Below are positions 9,185 through 17,148 of a stretch of 37,278 bases of DNA, one piece after another (position 1 is the stretch's first letter; each line of letters starts with the position of its first letter). Both the position numbers and the translations under genes were made by a program. Under the pieces are notes generated by a model. It did no database searches and was not told where the DNA came from. It was given only the letters and a program-made list of their open reading frames with translations. Location of the stretch: assembly GCA_900554615.1 (NCBI GenBank), contig USIB01000009.1, forward strand, positions 1 through 37,278. Reading direction: 5' to 3'. The stretch is from an uncultured Mycoplasmatota bacterium (lineage in GTDB: Bacteria > Bacillota_I > Bacilli_A > RF39 > UBA660).

Positions 9185-9517
9185 TTATCTCTCTTCATCT
9201 AATACCTTTTCTAAGAATATTTTATCATTAAAAGCACCACGCTTAGTACTCTTTTCATCAGCAGTCCTAATAACATCTTCTAGTTCTTTACCCTCTAACT
9301 TTGCTAAATATTTAATTACTTCTATCATATCTGCTAATTCTTCTACTCTGTCTTCTCCACTTGCTTCAAGTACTTCATTATATTCTTCATATAATTTCTT
9401 CTCTAACTCTTTTTTATATTCCTCTTCATTTAATATTCTAGTAATAGGAGTTTCTCCATTCCCTTTAATTATACTTGGAATATTATCTCTTACTAATTTA
9501 TTGTATATTTTTTCCAT
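9185..9517 (-). CDS. MazG-like nucleotide pyrophosphohydrolase
   Basis: This 110-residue all-alpha NTP pyrophosphatase-type protein is of the small 'phosphoribosyl-ATP pyrophosphohydrolase-like' kind. It opens with the characteristic YNKLVRDNIP. The metal-binding pattern is visible as E45xxE48 in the YEEYNEV helix and E60xxD63 in VEELADMIEV. Members remove non-canonical or excess nucleotides and are common in phage-derived or defence islets. It is the last gene of a short unit after Fic and the truncated RhuM, with its own GAGGAG ribosome-binding site. The true substrate is unknown. Confidence 0.85.
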   Translation of the reverse strand: MEKIYNKLVRDNIPSIIKGNGETPITRILNEEEYKKELEKKLYEEYNEVLEASGEDRVEELADMIEVIKYLAKLEGKELEDVIRTADEKSTKRGAFNDKIFLEKVLDEER

Positions 9518-9578
9518 TTATTTTCTCCTCTTCATTTAATTATTATTAAAAATAGAATATATAAGTAAATCATTCATT

Positions 9579-10328
9579 TTACTTATCACCCAAATCAAAA
9601 TCTAACATCTCATTTACAATATTTTCATACAAATCTTGTTCATATTTTATAGTATCTATTAAAAACATCTTATCTTCTTTATAGTTTTTAAGGCCACGCA
9701 TATAATATGGCTTATCATTATCTAATACAATAAAAGGCATTATGTTATTTCTTAAACACTCTTTAAACATTATCATTCTTCCTACTCTACCATTACCATC
9801 TCCAAATGGATGTATAAGTTCAAATTTATAATGAAAATCAATAATATCTTCTAGTGTTATCTCAGCCATCTCTTCATATTCTGATATAAGTATATCAATG
9901 TCATTCTCTACATCTTCAGGTTTTGATGTATTAATAACATTAATTAATCCTATTTTATTTGGTACAACTTTAAAACCACCAACATTATATCTTGGATTTT
10001 CTTCATCAGTAGTATTTCTTTTTAATATTTTATTCATATCTATCATTATTTCTTTTGATAGTGGTTTATCTATTATATCAAGTATATAATCAAATAACCT
10101 AAAATGATTTTTCATTTCAATTAAATCATCTAGTTTAATAGCAGTATCACTTTTAGGAATAAATGAATCTGTTTCAAATATTTCTTCAGTTTCATCCTCA
10201 GTTAATTTTCCACCCTCAATTTTATTTGAATTATAAGCAAAATTAACTTGTGAATAATGATAAACATTCCCTTTAAATCTAGACTTTCTTTGTGCTATTA
10301 ATTCTGATTTAAGTTTATTGATATTCAT
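9579..10328 (-). CDS. Fic-domain protein with N-terminal inhibitory motif
   Basis: The Fic core motif is intact: HPFGDGNGRVGR with catalytic H173. Fic enzymes usually AMPylate target hydroxyl side chains. An N-terminal SNKIEG (S34xxxE38G39) matches the (S/T)xxxE(G/N) inhibitory helix, so this is a class II, auto-inhibited Fic in the family scheme. At 249 residues there is no obvious extra DNA-binding domain. The ATG at 10326-10328 follows AAGGAGG. It lies between a truncated RhuM gene and a MazG-like gene, in a decayed accessory islet. The stop codon sits in a small hairpin (9561-9586, ATAAGTAA paired with TTACTTAT). Confidence 0.92.
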   Translation of the reverse strand: MNINKLKSELIAQRKSRFKGNVYHYSQVNFAYNSNKIEGGKLTEDETEEIFETDSFIPKSDTAIKLDDLIEMKNHFRLFDYILDIIDKPLSKEIMIDMNKILKRNTTDEENPRYNVGGFKVVPNKIGLINVINTSKPEDVENDIDILISEYEEMAEITLEDIIDFHYKFELIHPFGDGNGRVGRMIMFKECLRNNIMPFIVLDNDKPYYMRGLKNYKEDKMFLIDTIKYEQDLYENIVNEMLDFDLGDK

Positions 10329-10380
10329 ATATTTTCCTCCTTACGTTTCTTTAAACATTATTATTAAAAATCATCATTTT

Positions 10381-10734
10381 TTATTTCAATATATTAATGG
10401 CCCACAATCTAAATTCTATTGCTCTTTTACTATTAACTTTAAATCCAACAGCAATAATAGCATCTAAATTATAATATTTAGTCATATAATTCTTACCGTC
10501 CTCAGCAGTATGTAAGAATTCCTTACATACTGAATTTTCTTTTAACTCTTCTTCTAAAATATTAGTAAGGTGCATTGTTATATTATTTCTAGTTGTTCCA
10601 AAAAGTTCAGCCATTAACTTTTGACTAAGCCAAACAGAATCTTCATCAACTATTACTTCTATTGTTTTTTCTTTATTTTGTTTTGTAAATATCAAAAATT
10701 CTGCTGTCGAATTTCTTATTTGTAATGTTTTCAT
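10381..10734 (-). pseudogene. Truncated RhuM-family protein (N-terminal third)
   Basis: The 117 residues match the N-terminus of the RhuM virulence-protein family: VWLSQKLMAELFGTTRNNIT is the helix-turn-helix-like start, followed by YNLDAIIAVGFKVNSKRAIE and FRLWA. Family members run to roughly 300-350 residues and continue after this point, but here TAA follows FRLWAINILK and no continuation is visible in the 52 bp before the Fic gene. The piece has a promoter and a strong ribosome-binding site, so it may still be translated. I call it a truncation remnant; a functional short form cannot be excluded. Confidence 0.8.
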
Positions 10735-10766
10735 AAACCTCGCCTCCTAAACATCTATATATAACT

Positions 10767-10795
10767 ATTGTATCAAAATTTAAAATAAAAGTCAT
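10767..10795 (-). promoter_or_regulatory. Promoter of the RhuM remnant-Fic-MazG unit
   Basis: Minus strand ATGACT (10790-10795), 17-bp spacer, TACAAT (10767-10772) with upstream TGA (extended -10). The leader to the ATG is about 30 nt and includes AGGAGG. Confidence 0.6.
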
Positions 10796-10818
10796 TAATA
10801 AAAATAAAGAAATATTAA

Positions 10819-12990
10819 CTATTTCCTTATTTCATCAATTAATCTAATAACTTCATCATAACTTTCATCTAGTAATTCTAATCTATATGATCTAATACCA
10901 AGATTTTTATAATAACTAATATTATCAATATAATTAATCTTTTTATAATGCATAATATGTGTTAAACAATTGTTATGAAGTACTCTATATCTATTCTTAT
11001 TAATATCTTCTAGATAATATATATCTTCTTTTTTACAAGGACATATACCAAGTTCCTTAATAGGACATGACTTAGTAATCATATTTTCTATAGTACCATA
11101 TATTATTAATTCTACTTTATCTAATATATAATCATCTAAATAATTATAATTAATTTCAGGAGATAAAGTAACTCTCTTAACACCATTATCTAATAAAAAC
11201 TTAATACTATAATTATTAACTACATTTAAATAATAATCACTAATAAGATTACTATCTCTATATTTATAGATAGCCCCTATCTCAGTAGCAAGTATATTTT
11301 TACTATCATAATTATAATTATTATTAACTCTCTCTAATCTCAAATATATTTTATCATTATCTTTATATATATCATATAATTCACTATCAACATATATTCT
11401 ATCTATATTCATATCTATACCTGCTTGTACTTGTTCTTTATTTCTAGCAAGTATTGATATTTCAGTATTATAATCATCTTCTTTATTATAATCTAATGAA
11501 TATTTATTAATAATAATATCTCTTTTAGTATTACTTCTAGTAGTAATTAATTTATCACATAATAATCTTCTTATATTATTAATATCTTTCATATTAACAA
11601 AGATATCTCTATCTATATCAATATTTATATTATTACATACAAAAGGAGTATTACCAAGTTTAGTTATCTTTTCTTTAATCTCTTCATTAGTAGTTCCCCT
11701 CTTAATAGGAGGTTCTACCTTTATTTTATCACTAACTATATTATTCATATTATCAGTAAATGTAATATCTAAAAACTCATCTATTAATTTAATATCTATA
11801 TTTATAAGTATCTTTTTAATACTACTAGTAATTATCTCTTTGTCTAAATAACTACTTGAGGTCTTAACTAAAATATCCCTATCCTTCAAACCAACCCTAT
11901 TATCTAAATAAATAACATCACCTTTAGTAGCCTTACTAATAAGTAATCCTTTTTCATTATAAATAAAGTTAGCCATCATACCCTTATTACTATTCTTAAA
12001 TCTAATACCATCTTCTTGATATAAATCACTATATAGTTTAACCTTTATTTTCTTATCATTAACATCAATAACCTTACCAATATCTAATCCCCTATGATTA
12101 GAAGACTCTATATTCATAACCTTATCCTTAAATAAATAACCACTAGTAAAATCCCTATTAAAAAGAATCTTCAAATTATCCTCTTCACTCTTTAATACCT
12201 TACTACCATAATTATCCATAAGTCTTCTATATACCCTAGTAACATAACCAACATAACTAGGAGACTTCATTCTACCCTCAATCTTAAAACTAACAATATC
12301 AGAAGACATTAATTTATCAAAATCATAAGAAGTATTAAGTTCTTTAGTACTAAGTAAATACTTACTATCACTATTAACATATTCCCCATTCTTAATTAGT
12401 TTATATGGAAGTCTACAACTTTGTGTACACTCACCTCTATTACCACTTCTACCACCATTCATAAAACTAAATAAACAGCAGCCCGAGTAGCAATTACATA
12501 AAGCCCCATGGATAAATACCTCTTTTTCTATATCCACATCAATATTTTCTATTTCCTCAAGAGACATCTCTCTATCAAGTACAATTCTAGTAACTCCAAG
12601 TTCTTTTAATAATCTAATACCATCATTATTGTGATTATGGCACTGAGTAGAAGCATGTATTTCCATATTAGGAAGAACACTTCTAACTAAAGATATCATA
12701 CCAATATCTTGCATAATTAAAGCATCTACTCCTATACTATATAAATATTTAATATATTCCATTAATTCATGTACTTCATTATTATAAATAATAGTATTAA
12801 CAGTAACATATATTTTAACCCCATATAAATGAGCATATCTAACTGCATCTATCATTTCCTCATCACTAAAATTACCAGCATAAGCTCTTGCACCAAAAGA
12901 TTTACCACCTAAATAAACAGCATCAGCACCATTCAAAACAGCAGCCTTAAGACATTCCATATTACCAGCAGGACTAAGTAATTCCTTCAA
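10819..12990 (-). CDS. U32 family peptidase-type protein with C-terminal extension (RNA hydroxylation family)
   Basis: The N-terminal domain is U32: KELLSPAGNMECLKAAVLNG, then GADAVYLGG and HASTQCH. The conserved cysteine cluster is C-N-C-YSG-CC followed by GGRSGNRGECTQSCRLPY. U32 proteins of this kind (TrhP and RlhA groups) make hydroxylated pyrimidines in tRNA or 23S rRNA. At 723 residues, with a long C-terminal part ending in a second Cys group (CPIKELGICPC and a later C), it is closer to the longer RlhA/YdcP-like group, though which RNA it modifies is unproven. I choose TTG at 12988-12990: it has AGGAAGTGAT just upstream and gives the family N-terminus. An upstream ATG would add 31 atypical residues. 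Confidence 0.88.
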   Translation of the reverse strand: MKELLSPAGNMECLKAAVLNGADAVYLGGKSFGARAYAGNFSDEEMIDAVRYAHLYGVKIYVTVNTIIYNNEVHELMEYIKYLYSIGVDALIMQDIGMISLVRSVLPNMEIHASTQCHNHNNDGIRLLKELGVTRIVLDREMSLEEIENIDVDIEKEVFIHGALCNCYSGCCLFSFMNGGRSGNRGECTQSCRLPYKLIKNGEYVNSDSKYLLSTKELNTSYDFDKLMSSDIVSFKIEGRMKSPSYVGYVTRVYRRLMDNYGSKVLKSEEDNLKILFNRDFTSGYLFKDKVMNIESSNHRGLDIGKVIDVNDKKIKVKLYSDLYQEDGIRFKNSNKGMMANFIYNEKGLLISKATKGDVIYLDNRVGLKDRDILVKTSSSYLDKEIITSSIKKILINIDIKLIDEFLDITFTDNMNNIVSDKIKVEPPIKRGTTNEEIKEKITKLGNTPFVCNNINIDIDRDIFVNMKDINNIRRLLCDKLITTRSNTKRDIIINKYSLDYNKEDDYNTEISILARNKEQVQAGIDMNIDRIYVDSELYDIYKDNDKIYLRLERVNNNYNYDSKNILATEIGAIYKYRDSNLISDYYLNVVNNYSIKFLLDNGVKRVTLSPEINYNYLDDYILDKVELIIYGTIENMITKSCPIKELGICPCKKEDIYYLEDINKNRYRVLHNNCLTHIMHYKKINYIDNISYYKNLGIRSYRLELLDESYDEVIRLIDEIRK

Positions 12991-13013
12991 AAATATCACT
13001 TCCTCTTTGCATA

Positions 13014-13042
13014 AGTATATCATAATTTTAGACAAAATAAAA
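13014..13042 (-). promoter_or_regulatory. Possible proximal promoter of the U32 gene
   Basis: Minus strand TTTTAT (13037-13042), 17-bp spacer, TATACT (13014-13019) preceded by TGA (extended -10). If used, the U32 gene has a leader of only about 15-20 nt and the upstream RNA array is a separate transcript. Confidence 0.45.
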
Positions 13043-13217
13043 GAATGCATTGCCTGACAAACAATCGCATTCCAAGTTTTCATGAATAACTATCTTAAGT
13101 CAATGTCAGTTAATCCTAAAATAGTCTCTTATCACGCTGAGTTTTCTTCTCTCCTACATATATGCATATCTAATAGTGGATAAGAATTAGAGCCTCTACC
13201 CTAACACCCATAACTTA

Positions 13218-13530
13218 TGGTTACCATGTTTCCAAATACTCTTTCGTACTCGGGTAAGTATTTTATCTGTCAACAATACTTACAGTACCATTGCAATCAA
13301 TAATGCCCTATTTCCAAATAATCTCTTTACTCGGGGAGATACTTTACACTATACAAGCACTCACAGCATTTTCATATTGGCACCCTATTTCCAAATAATC
13401 ACTTTACTCGGGGAATATCATCATAATATATTCACAGTGCCGTTCACTTTTTAGTCACCATGTTTCCAAATAATCTTTCATACTCGGGTAAATCTTAAAA
13501 CATTCAGTCGTTAATAAGATTTACAGTGCT
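13218..13530 (-). ncRNA. Array of four tandem structured RNA units, class not recognised
   Basis: On the minus strand the units are A (13530-13454), B (13441-13379), C (13370-13302) and D (13290-13218), with 8-12 nt between them. Each has an outer stem P1, conserved CTGTRA, a variable hairpin P2, the constant CCCGAGTA, a small hairpin P3 and the constant TATTTGGAAAYAKGG before the P1 closing strand. P1 changes by compensation: TAGCAC with GTG(A)CTA in A, GGCAC with GTGCC in B, AATGC with GCATT in C, TGGTAC with GTA(A)CCA in D. P3 also covaries (AGTAC with GTATT in D, AGTAA with TTATT in B and C). A and D share one subtype (CATGG), B and C another (TAGGG). The only gene downstream is the U32 gene. 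I cannot match this to a known riboswitch. Confidence 0.75.
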
Positions 13531-13567
13531 ATTTTCTTATTTTATCTCTTTTCTATTAGACAATTAA

Positions 13568-13596
13568 ATTGTACAATATTTTACAAAATCTGTCAA
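13568..13596 (-). promoter_or_regulatory. Consensus sigma-A promoter driving the RNA array
   Basis: Minus strand TTGACA (13591-13596), exactly 17 bp, TACAAT (13568-13573). The predicted start is near 13561, about 30 nt before the first RNA unit. It is the best consensus promoter in the window and lies downstream of the whiA terminator, so the array is transcribed independently. Confidence 0.85.
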
Positions 13597-13629
13597 GTAC
13601 TTTTTTACATTTTTTTCACTTTTTTCCAT

Positions 13630-13689
13630 CACTCTAAACCTATAGTTTTAGAGTGTTAGTTCAAGCCCTATAAATAGGTCTTAAACTAA
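13630..13689 (-). repeat. Paired-hairpin element, pair I
   Basis: Two adjacent hairpins on the minus strand. First (13689-13656): stem TTAGTTTAAG, A, CCTAT, loop, ATAGG, G, CTTGAACTAA. Second (13655-13630): stem CACTCTAAA, A, CTATAG, G, TTTAGAGTG. Both have the A/G mismatch described in the family finding. No T-tract follows, so they are not ordinary terminators. Confidence 0.75.
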
Positions 13690-13732
13690 TATATCAATCA
13701 TATCTAACATATATAAGTTATAACTATATACT

Positions 13733-13760
13733 AAAAGAAAAACAAAGATTATTGTTTTTC
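13733..13760 (-). terminator. Intrinsic terminator of the whiA operon
   Basis: GAAAAACAA pairs with TTGTTTTTC (9 bp, 6-nt loop) across the whiA stop codon on the minus strand, followed by TTTT. Confidence 0.7.
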
Positions 13761-14675
13761 CTTAGAAATATTATCAAGAATCTCTCTAATCTTTCTAAAT
13801 CTATGATTAAGACCAGATTTAGTAATAACATCTCCTGTTTCAAAAGATATAATCTCTGCTAATTCCTTTAAAGAACTTTCTTTATATTTCATTCTATATT
13901 CAATAACCATTTTTAATTTATCATCAAGTAAATCAACCATATCAAGTTCATATAACTTTTCAATATCTTTAATCTGCTTATTAGCAGTAATAAAAACCTT
14001 ATCCATATTTGCCTGCTCACAATTATTAAGTCTATTAGTCATATTCTTATGGTCTCTATATATTCTAATATCTTCAAAATACATAACAGCAGAAAAAGCC
14101 TTAATAACTCTTAAAAAATCACTAATCTTTTCGGCTTCTTTAATATAAACAGTATAGTTCTTCTCTCTCTTAATAATTTTACTATTAAGATCATAACTAT
14201 TAAGTAAATCATTAATAAAATTAGCATATTCTTTAGTATCTAAAATAAATTCTAAATGATATCTACTAGTCTTTGGGTCATTAACCGATCCAGATACTAG
14301 AAAAACACCCCTTAAATATGCTCTAAGTTGCTCTTCATCTGATATCAAGTACTCCTTAGGAATACCAAAATATTTATGATTAGATAAAATGGATAAATCT
14401 TCTAGAATATCATTAACATTACTATTAATATTCAAAATATAAGTAAGTCCCTTACCAAGTTTTTTATTTCTAACAGTAATAGAAGGAGTAATACCATATA
14501 TTTCTTTAAATAATTTAAAAACTCTTCTAGCAACAGCATTATTTTCAATAACAATATTAATACTATCAGAAATATTACCTGCTATTCTTATAATAGCAGA
14601 TAATTCTGGAATATCTTCTAATCTAGTAGTAGTAAGCCTAGAAGCCTCATCTTTAACAACCATAGTAAAACTCAT
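13749..14675 (-). CDS. whiA: WhiA, sporulation/cell-division DNA-binding regulator
   Basis: 308 residues, the usual WhiA length. The N-terminal degenerate LAGLIDADG-type domain is visible (RAYLRGVFLVSGSVNDPKTS, then YHLEF) and the C-terminal helix-turn-helix includes SFETGDVITKSGLNHRFRKI. In Bacilli WhiA affects cell division and chromosome segregation and is encoded beside YvcK. The ATG at 14673-14675 overlaps the yvcK TAA by one base (TAATG) with AAGGAG upstream, so the two are translationally coupled. The usual upstream partner rapZ is not present in this operon. Confidence 0.95.
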   Translation of the reverse strand: MSFTMVVKDEASRLTTTRLEDIPELSAIIRIAGNISDSINIVIENNAVARRVFKLFKEIYGITPSITVRNKKLGKGLTYILNINSNVNDILEDLSILSNHKYFGIPKEYLISDEEQLRAYLRGVFLVSGSVNDPKTSRYHLEFILDTKEYANFINDLLNSYDLNSKIIKREKNYTVYIKEAEKISDFLRVIKAFSAVMYFEDIRIYRDHKNMTNRLNNCEQANMDKVFITANKQIKDIEKLYELDMVDLLDDKLKMVIEYRMKYKESSLKELAEIISFETGDVITKSGLNHRFRKIREILDNISKEKQ

Positions 14676-15628
14676 TATTCTAACTCCTTAACAATGTAAT
14701 TAAAAATAGCAAGAGCAGTTCTATAAGGATTATGCCTAACCTCTTTAACCTCATTAATATCAAGCAATTCATCTTCAATTACTTCCACATTCATATTATT
14801 TAAAACATCATAATCAACTTCTATTTGACTAGCAGTCTCTTCCAAATATCTATTTTTGATTTCATCAGGAACTTCAGTACTATTAACCAAAACAACATCA
14901 ATCATATTATCCTTAACATAAGAATTAATTTTCTTTATACAATCAGAAACCTTATAACCATCAGTTTCTCCATGTTCACTCATAATATTACAAACATACA
15001 TCTTCTTTGCTTTAGAATTAATAAGAGAATTAACTACTTCTGTAGAAAGTAAATTAGGAATAATACTAGTATATAAACTACCAATTCCAAATATAATTAA
15101 ATCGGCTTCATCTATAGCCTTAATAACCTCTCTAGTAGGTTTTACCTTCTCTTTATATTCAATATAATCAATCTCTTTACCTGCCTTAGTAATCTTAGAT
15201 TCCCCTTCTATTATTTTACCATCTTTAGTATGAGCAACAAGAATAGGATTATCTTCAGTAAAAGGAAGTATTGTACCTTTAATATTAAATATTTTAGATA
15301 AAGACCTTAAAGACTCTGTCAAATTACCAGTAATATTATATAAAGCCGTCAAAAGCAAATTACCCATTGGATGATTATTTAAAGAATCATCAGTATTAAA
15401 TCTATATTGAAGTAAATCCTCAATAAGAGGCTCAACCTCAGATAAAGAAACTAAAACATTTCTAATATCACCAACAGCAAAAATATCAAATTCTTCTCTA
15501 AGTCTACCACTCGAAGAACCATCATCTGCAACTGTTACAATAGCAGTAATATCAAGAGGAAATTGTTTTAATCCTCTAAGAAGCACAGAAAGTCCAGTTC
15601 CTCCTCCTAAAACAACTATTTTTTTCAT
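14675..15628 (-). CDS. yvcK: YvcK/GlmR family gluconeogenesis and cell-envelope factor
   Basis: 317 residues with the family signatures VVLGGGTGLSVLLRGLK (residues 4-20), TVADDGSSSGRLR, GDIRNVLVSLS and HPMGNLLLTAL. YvcK (GlmR) binds UDP-GlcNAc in Bacillus and supports peptidoglycan precursor supply during gluconeogenic growth. Start: the ATG at 15626-15628 lies five bases after GAGGTG; a GTG at 15638-15640 falls within that ribosome-binding site. It is followed by whiA in a TAATG overlap and preceded by an SDR gene. Confidence 0.95.
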   Translation of the reverse strand: MKKIVVLGGGTGLSVLLRGLKQFPLDITAIVTVADDGSSSGRLREEFDIFAVGDIRNVLVSLSEVEPLIEDLLQYRFNTDDSLNNHPMGNLLLTALYNITGNLTESLRSLSKIFNIKGTILPFTEDNPILVAHTKDGKIIEGESKITKAGKEIDYIEYKEKVKPTREVIKAIDEADLIIFGIGSLYTSIIPNLLSTEVVNSLINSKAKKMYVCNIMSEHGETDGYKVSDCIKKINSYVKDNMIDVVLVNSTEVPDEIKNRYLEETASQIEVDYDVLNNMNVEVIEDELLDINEVKEVRHNPYRTALAIFNYIVKELE

Positions 15629-15686
15629 TTCACACCTCACTACCCATTATACTATAAATAATGAGAAAAATAAAGGTATTATACCT

Positions 15687-16436
15687 TTATTTTGAGGAAT
15701 CTCTTTCTTGAATAAAAGAATTAATAAATAAAGTACATTTAGCAGGAGCAATTTTAGTAAGAAAATGATTAACTTTCATATTATTAGGAATAATAAGAAG
15801 TTTATTCATAAACATTCCATCTATTGCTAAATGACTAGCATATTCACTACTAAGTGAAGAAATATTAAACTTAACATCTGCTACACTATTAAAATTAGTA
15901 TCAACAGGACCTGGACAAAAAATAGATATCTTAACATTACTTTTATCTCTTTTTAATTCTTCATATATAGCAAGAGATAAACTAACAATGTAGTTCTTAG
16001 TAGCATAATAAGTAGCCATATAAGGACCAGGCATAAATCCAGCCATAGAAGCAACATTAAGAATCCTACCATAATCTCTTTTTACAAAATCTCTTAAAAA
16101 AAGTTTTGTTAAGATATGATAAGCCTTAATATTAAGGTCTATCATATCCATTTCTTTATCTAAACTAGTCTCTGTAAAATTACCAGCATCACCAAAACCA
16201 GCATTATTAATCAAAATATCAATATTTTCATCCTTTAATTCTTTATATAATTTAATACATTCCTCTTCCATTATTAAATTATACCCATAAGTATGTATAT
16301 TTTTATATCCCTTAAACTCTCTATCAAGAGCCTTTTTACTTCTAGCAACCAAATAAAGTTCATATCCAAACGAATATAAATATTTAGCCATATCTCTTCC
16401 CATACCAGAAGAAGCACCAGTTACAAGTACCTTCAT
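15687..16436 (-). CDS. Short-chain dehydrogenase/reductase (SDR)
   Basis: Classical SDR of 249 residues. It has the nucleotide-binding TGASSGMG (6-13), NNAG (77-80), the catalytic Ser in NVASMAG (S130) and Y143-xxx-K147 (YYATK). The motif set predicts an NAD(P)(H)-dependent oxidoreductase, with substrate not deducible; the family relatives closest by eye are DltE/YqjQ-like cytosolic SDRs. It lies in the middle of an envelope-related operon (YtxH upstream, yvcK downstream), a position where rapZ would be expected in many Bacillota, but it is not homologous to RapZ. Confidence 0.88.
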   Translation of the reverse strand: MKVLVTGASSGMGRDMAKYLYSFGYELYLVARSKKALDREFKGYKNIHTYGYNLIMEEECIKLYKELKDENIDILINNAGFGDAGNFTETSLDKEMDMIDLNIKAYHILTKLFLRDFVKRDYGRILNVASMAGFMPGPYMATYYATKNYIVSLSLAIYEELKRDKSNVKISIFCPGPVDTNFNSVADVKFNISSLSSEYASHLAIDGMFMNKLLIIPNNMKVNHFLTKIAPAKCTLFINSFIQERDSSK

Positions 16437-16478
16437 ATTATTATATCATCACCTTTCAAAAAAAATAACCATTACTGA

Positions 16479-16877
16479 TTATTTCTCTTCTAATTTATCA
16501 ATTACATTTTGACAAGCAGAAATAGTTTTTTCTTTTAAATCATCTGCTATTCCTTCAAGTACTGGAGTACCTTTTTCTTTAGCAAGTTCTACTAATTCAT
16601 TTGCTTTATCTTTAAGTTCATTGCCCTTCTTTTTAGCAGCCTTCAAAACAGTTTCTTTGTCAAGTTCATCAAGACCTGTCTTAATTTCATCAATCTTAGT
16701 AGTAAACTCATCTTTGATTTCAGATACAGTCATATCATCAACATTCTTCATAAACTCAGATATCTTATTCTTAATATCATTTCTTAATTCACTACCTTTT
16801 TTAGGAGCAAATAATAGTGCCAAAGAAGCACCAATACCAGCACCTAACGCTAACTTACCTAATCCTCTTTTACTCAT
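16479..16877 (-). CDS. YtxH-domain protein
   Basis: 132 residues. The N-terminus has a short hydrophobic glycine-rich segment, LALGAGIGASLALLFAPKKG, typical of YtxH proteins, followed by a long amphipathic helical Lys/Glu-rich tail. The ATG at 16875-16877 is chosen because AAGGAAG lies eight bases upstream; the longer frame adds 12 basic residues without a ribosome-binding site. It overlaps the end of the YtxG-like gene by 8 bp. The pair YtxG-YtxH is a common stress-associated unit in Bacillus, where the genes belong to the general stress regulon; no such promoter is evident here. Confidence 0.85.
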   Translation of the reverse strand: MSKRGLGKLALGAGIGASLALLFAPKKGSELRNDIKNKISEFMKNVDDMTVSEIKDEFTTKIDEIKTGLDELDKETVLKAAKKKGNELKDKANELVELAKEKGTPVLEGIADDLKEKTISACQNVIDKLEEK

Positions 16878-17148
16878 TTTTATCTTCCTTTCTTTTATTA
16901 AAAATCTTATCAATAATCATTCCAATCACATCTACTATCTTATCTGTAATAAATGTAACCTTTCCACTAACTAACGAAGCAACCTCAAACACCCCATCTA
17001 AGGACTTAACCTTAACAGTAATATTATCTACAATTTTATCTATTTTATCCATAGTAATAATAAGTTTTACAGTTAATACTATTAATGCAACTAATAAAAT
17101 AGCACCTAAAATATATAAAATAATTGGTAAAACTTCATTAACAGTCAT
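16870..17148 (-). CDS. YtxG/DUF948-like single-pass membrane protein
   Basis: 92 residues: one N-terminal TM helix (about 8-32), then an amphipathic helix (MDKIDKIVDNITVKVKSLDG) with the heptad spacing typical of DUF948 proteins, and a basic C-terminus. The ATG at 17146-17148 overlaps the upstream TAA (TAATG) with GAGGAGG upstream. Family assignment rests on architecture and on the adjacent YtxH gene. Confidence 0.7.
   Translation of the reverse strand: MTVNEVLPIILYILGAILLVALIVLTVKLIITMDKIDKIVDNITVKVKSLDGVFEVASLVSGKVTFITDKIVDVIGMIIDKIFNKRKEDKNE

Noticed and set aside
12988..13083. Longer N-terminus of the U32 protein starting at an upstream ATG (13081-13083)
   Set aside because: It would add 31 atypical residues, lacks a ribosome-binding site and covers a likely promoter; TTG at 12988-12990 has AGGAAGTGAT and gives the family N-terminus.
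13218..13530. CRISPR array
   Set aside because: The repeated units are 63-77 nt with internal variable hairpins and compensatory stems; the constant parts are not separated by uniform spacers and no cas gene is near.
13218..13530. tRNA cluster or T-box leader
   Set aside because: There is no T-loop GTTCRA, no anticodon arm of tRNA size and no T-box sequence; the outer stems are 5-6 bp.
13630..13655. Terminator of whiA at 13630-13655
   Set aside because: No T-tract follows this hairpin, a better terminator sits at the whiA stop (13733-13760), and it matches the paired-hairpin family.
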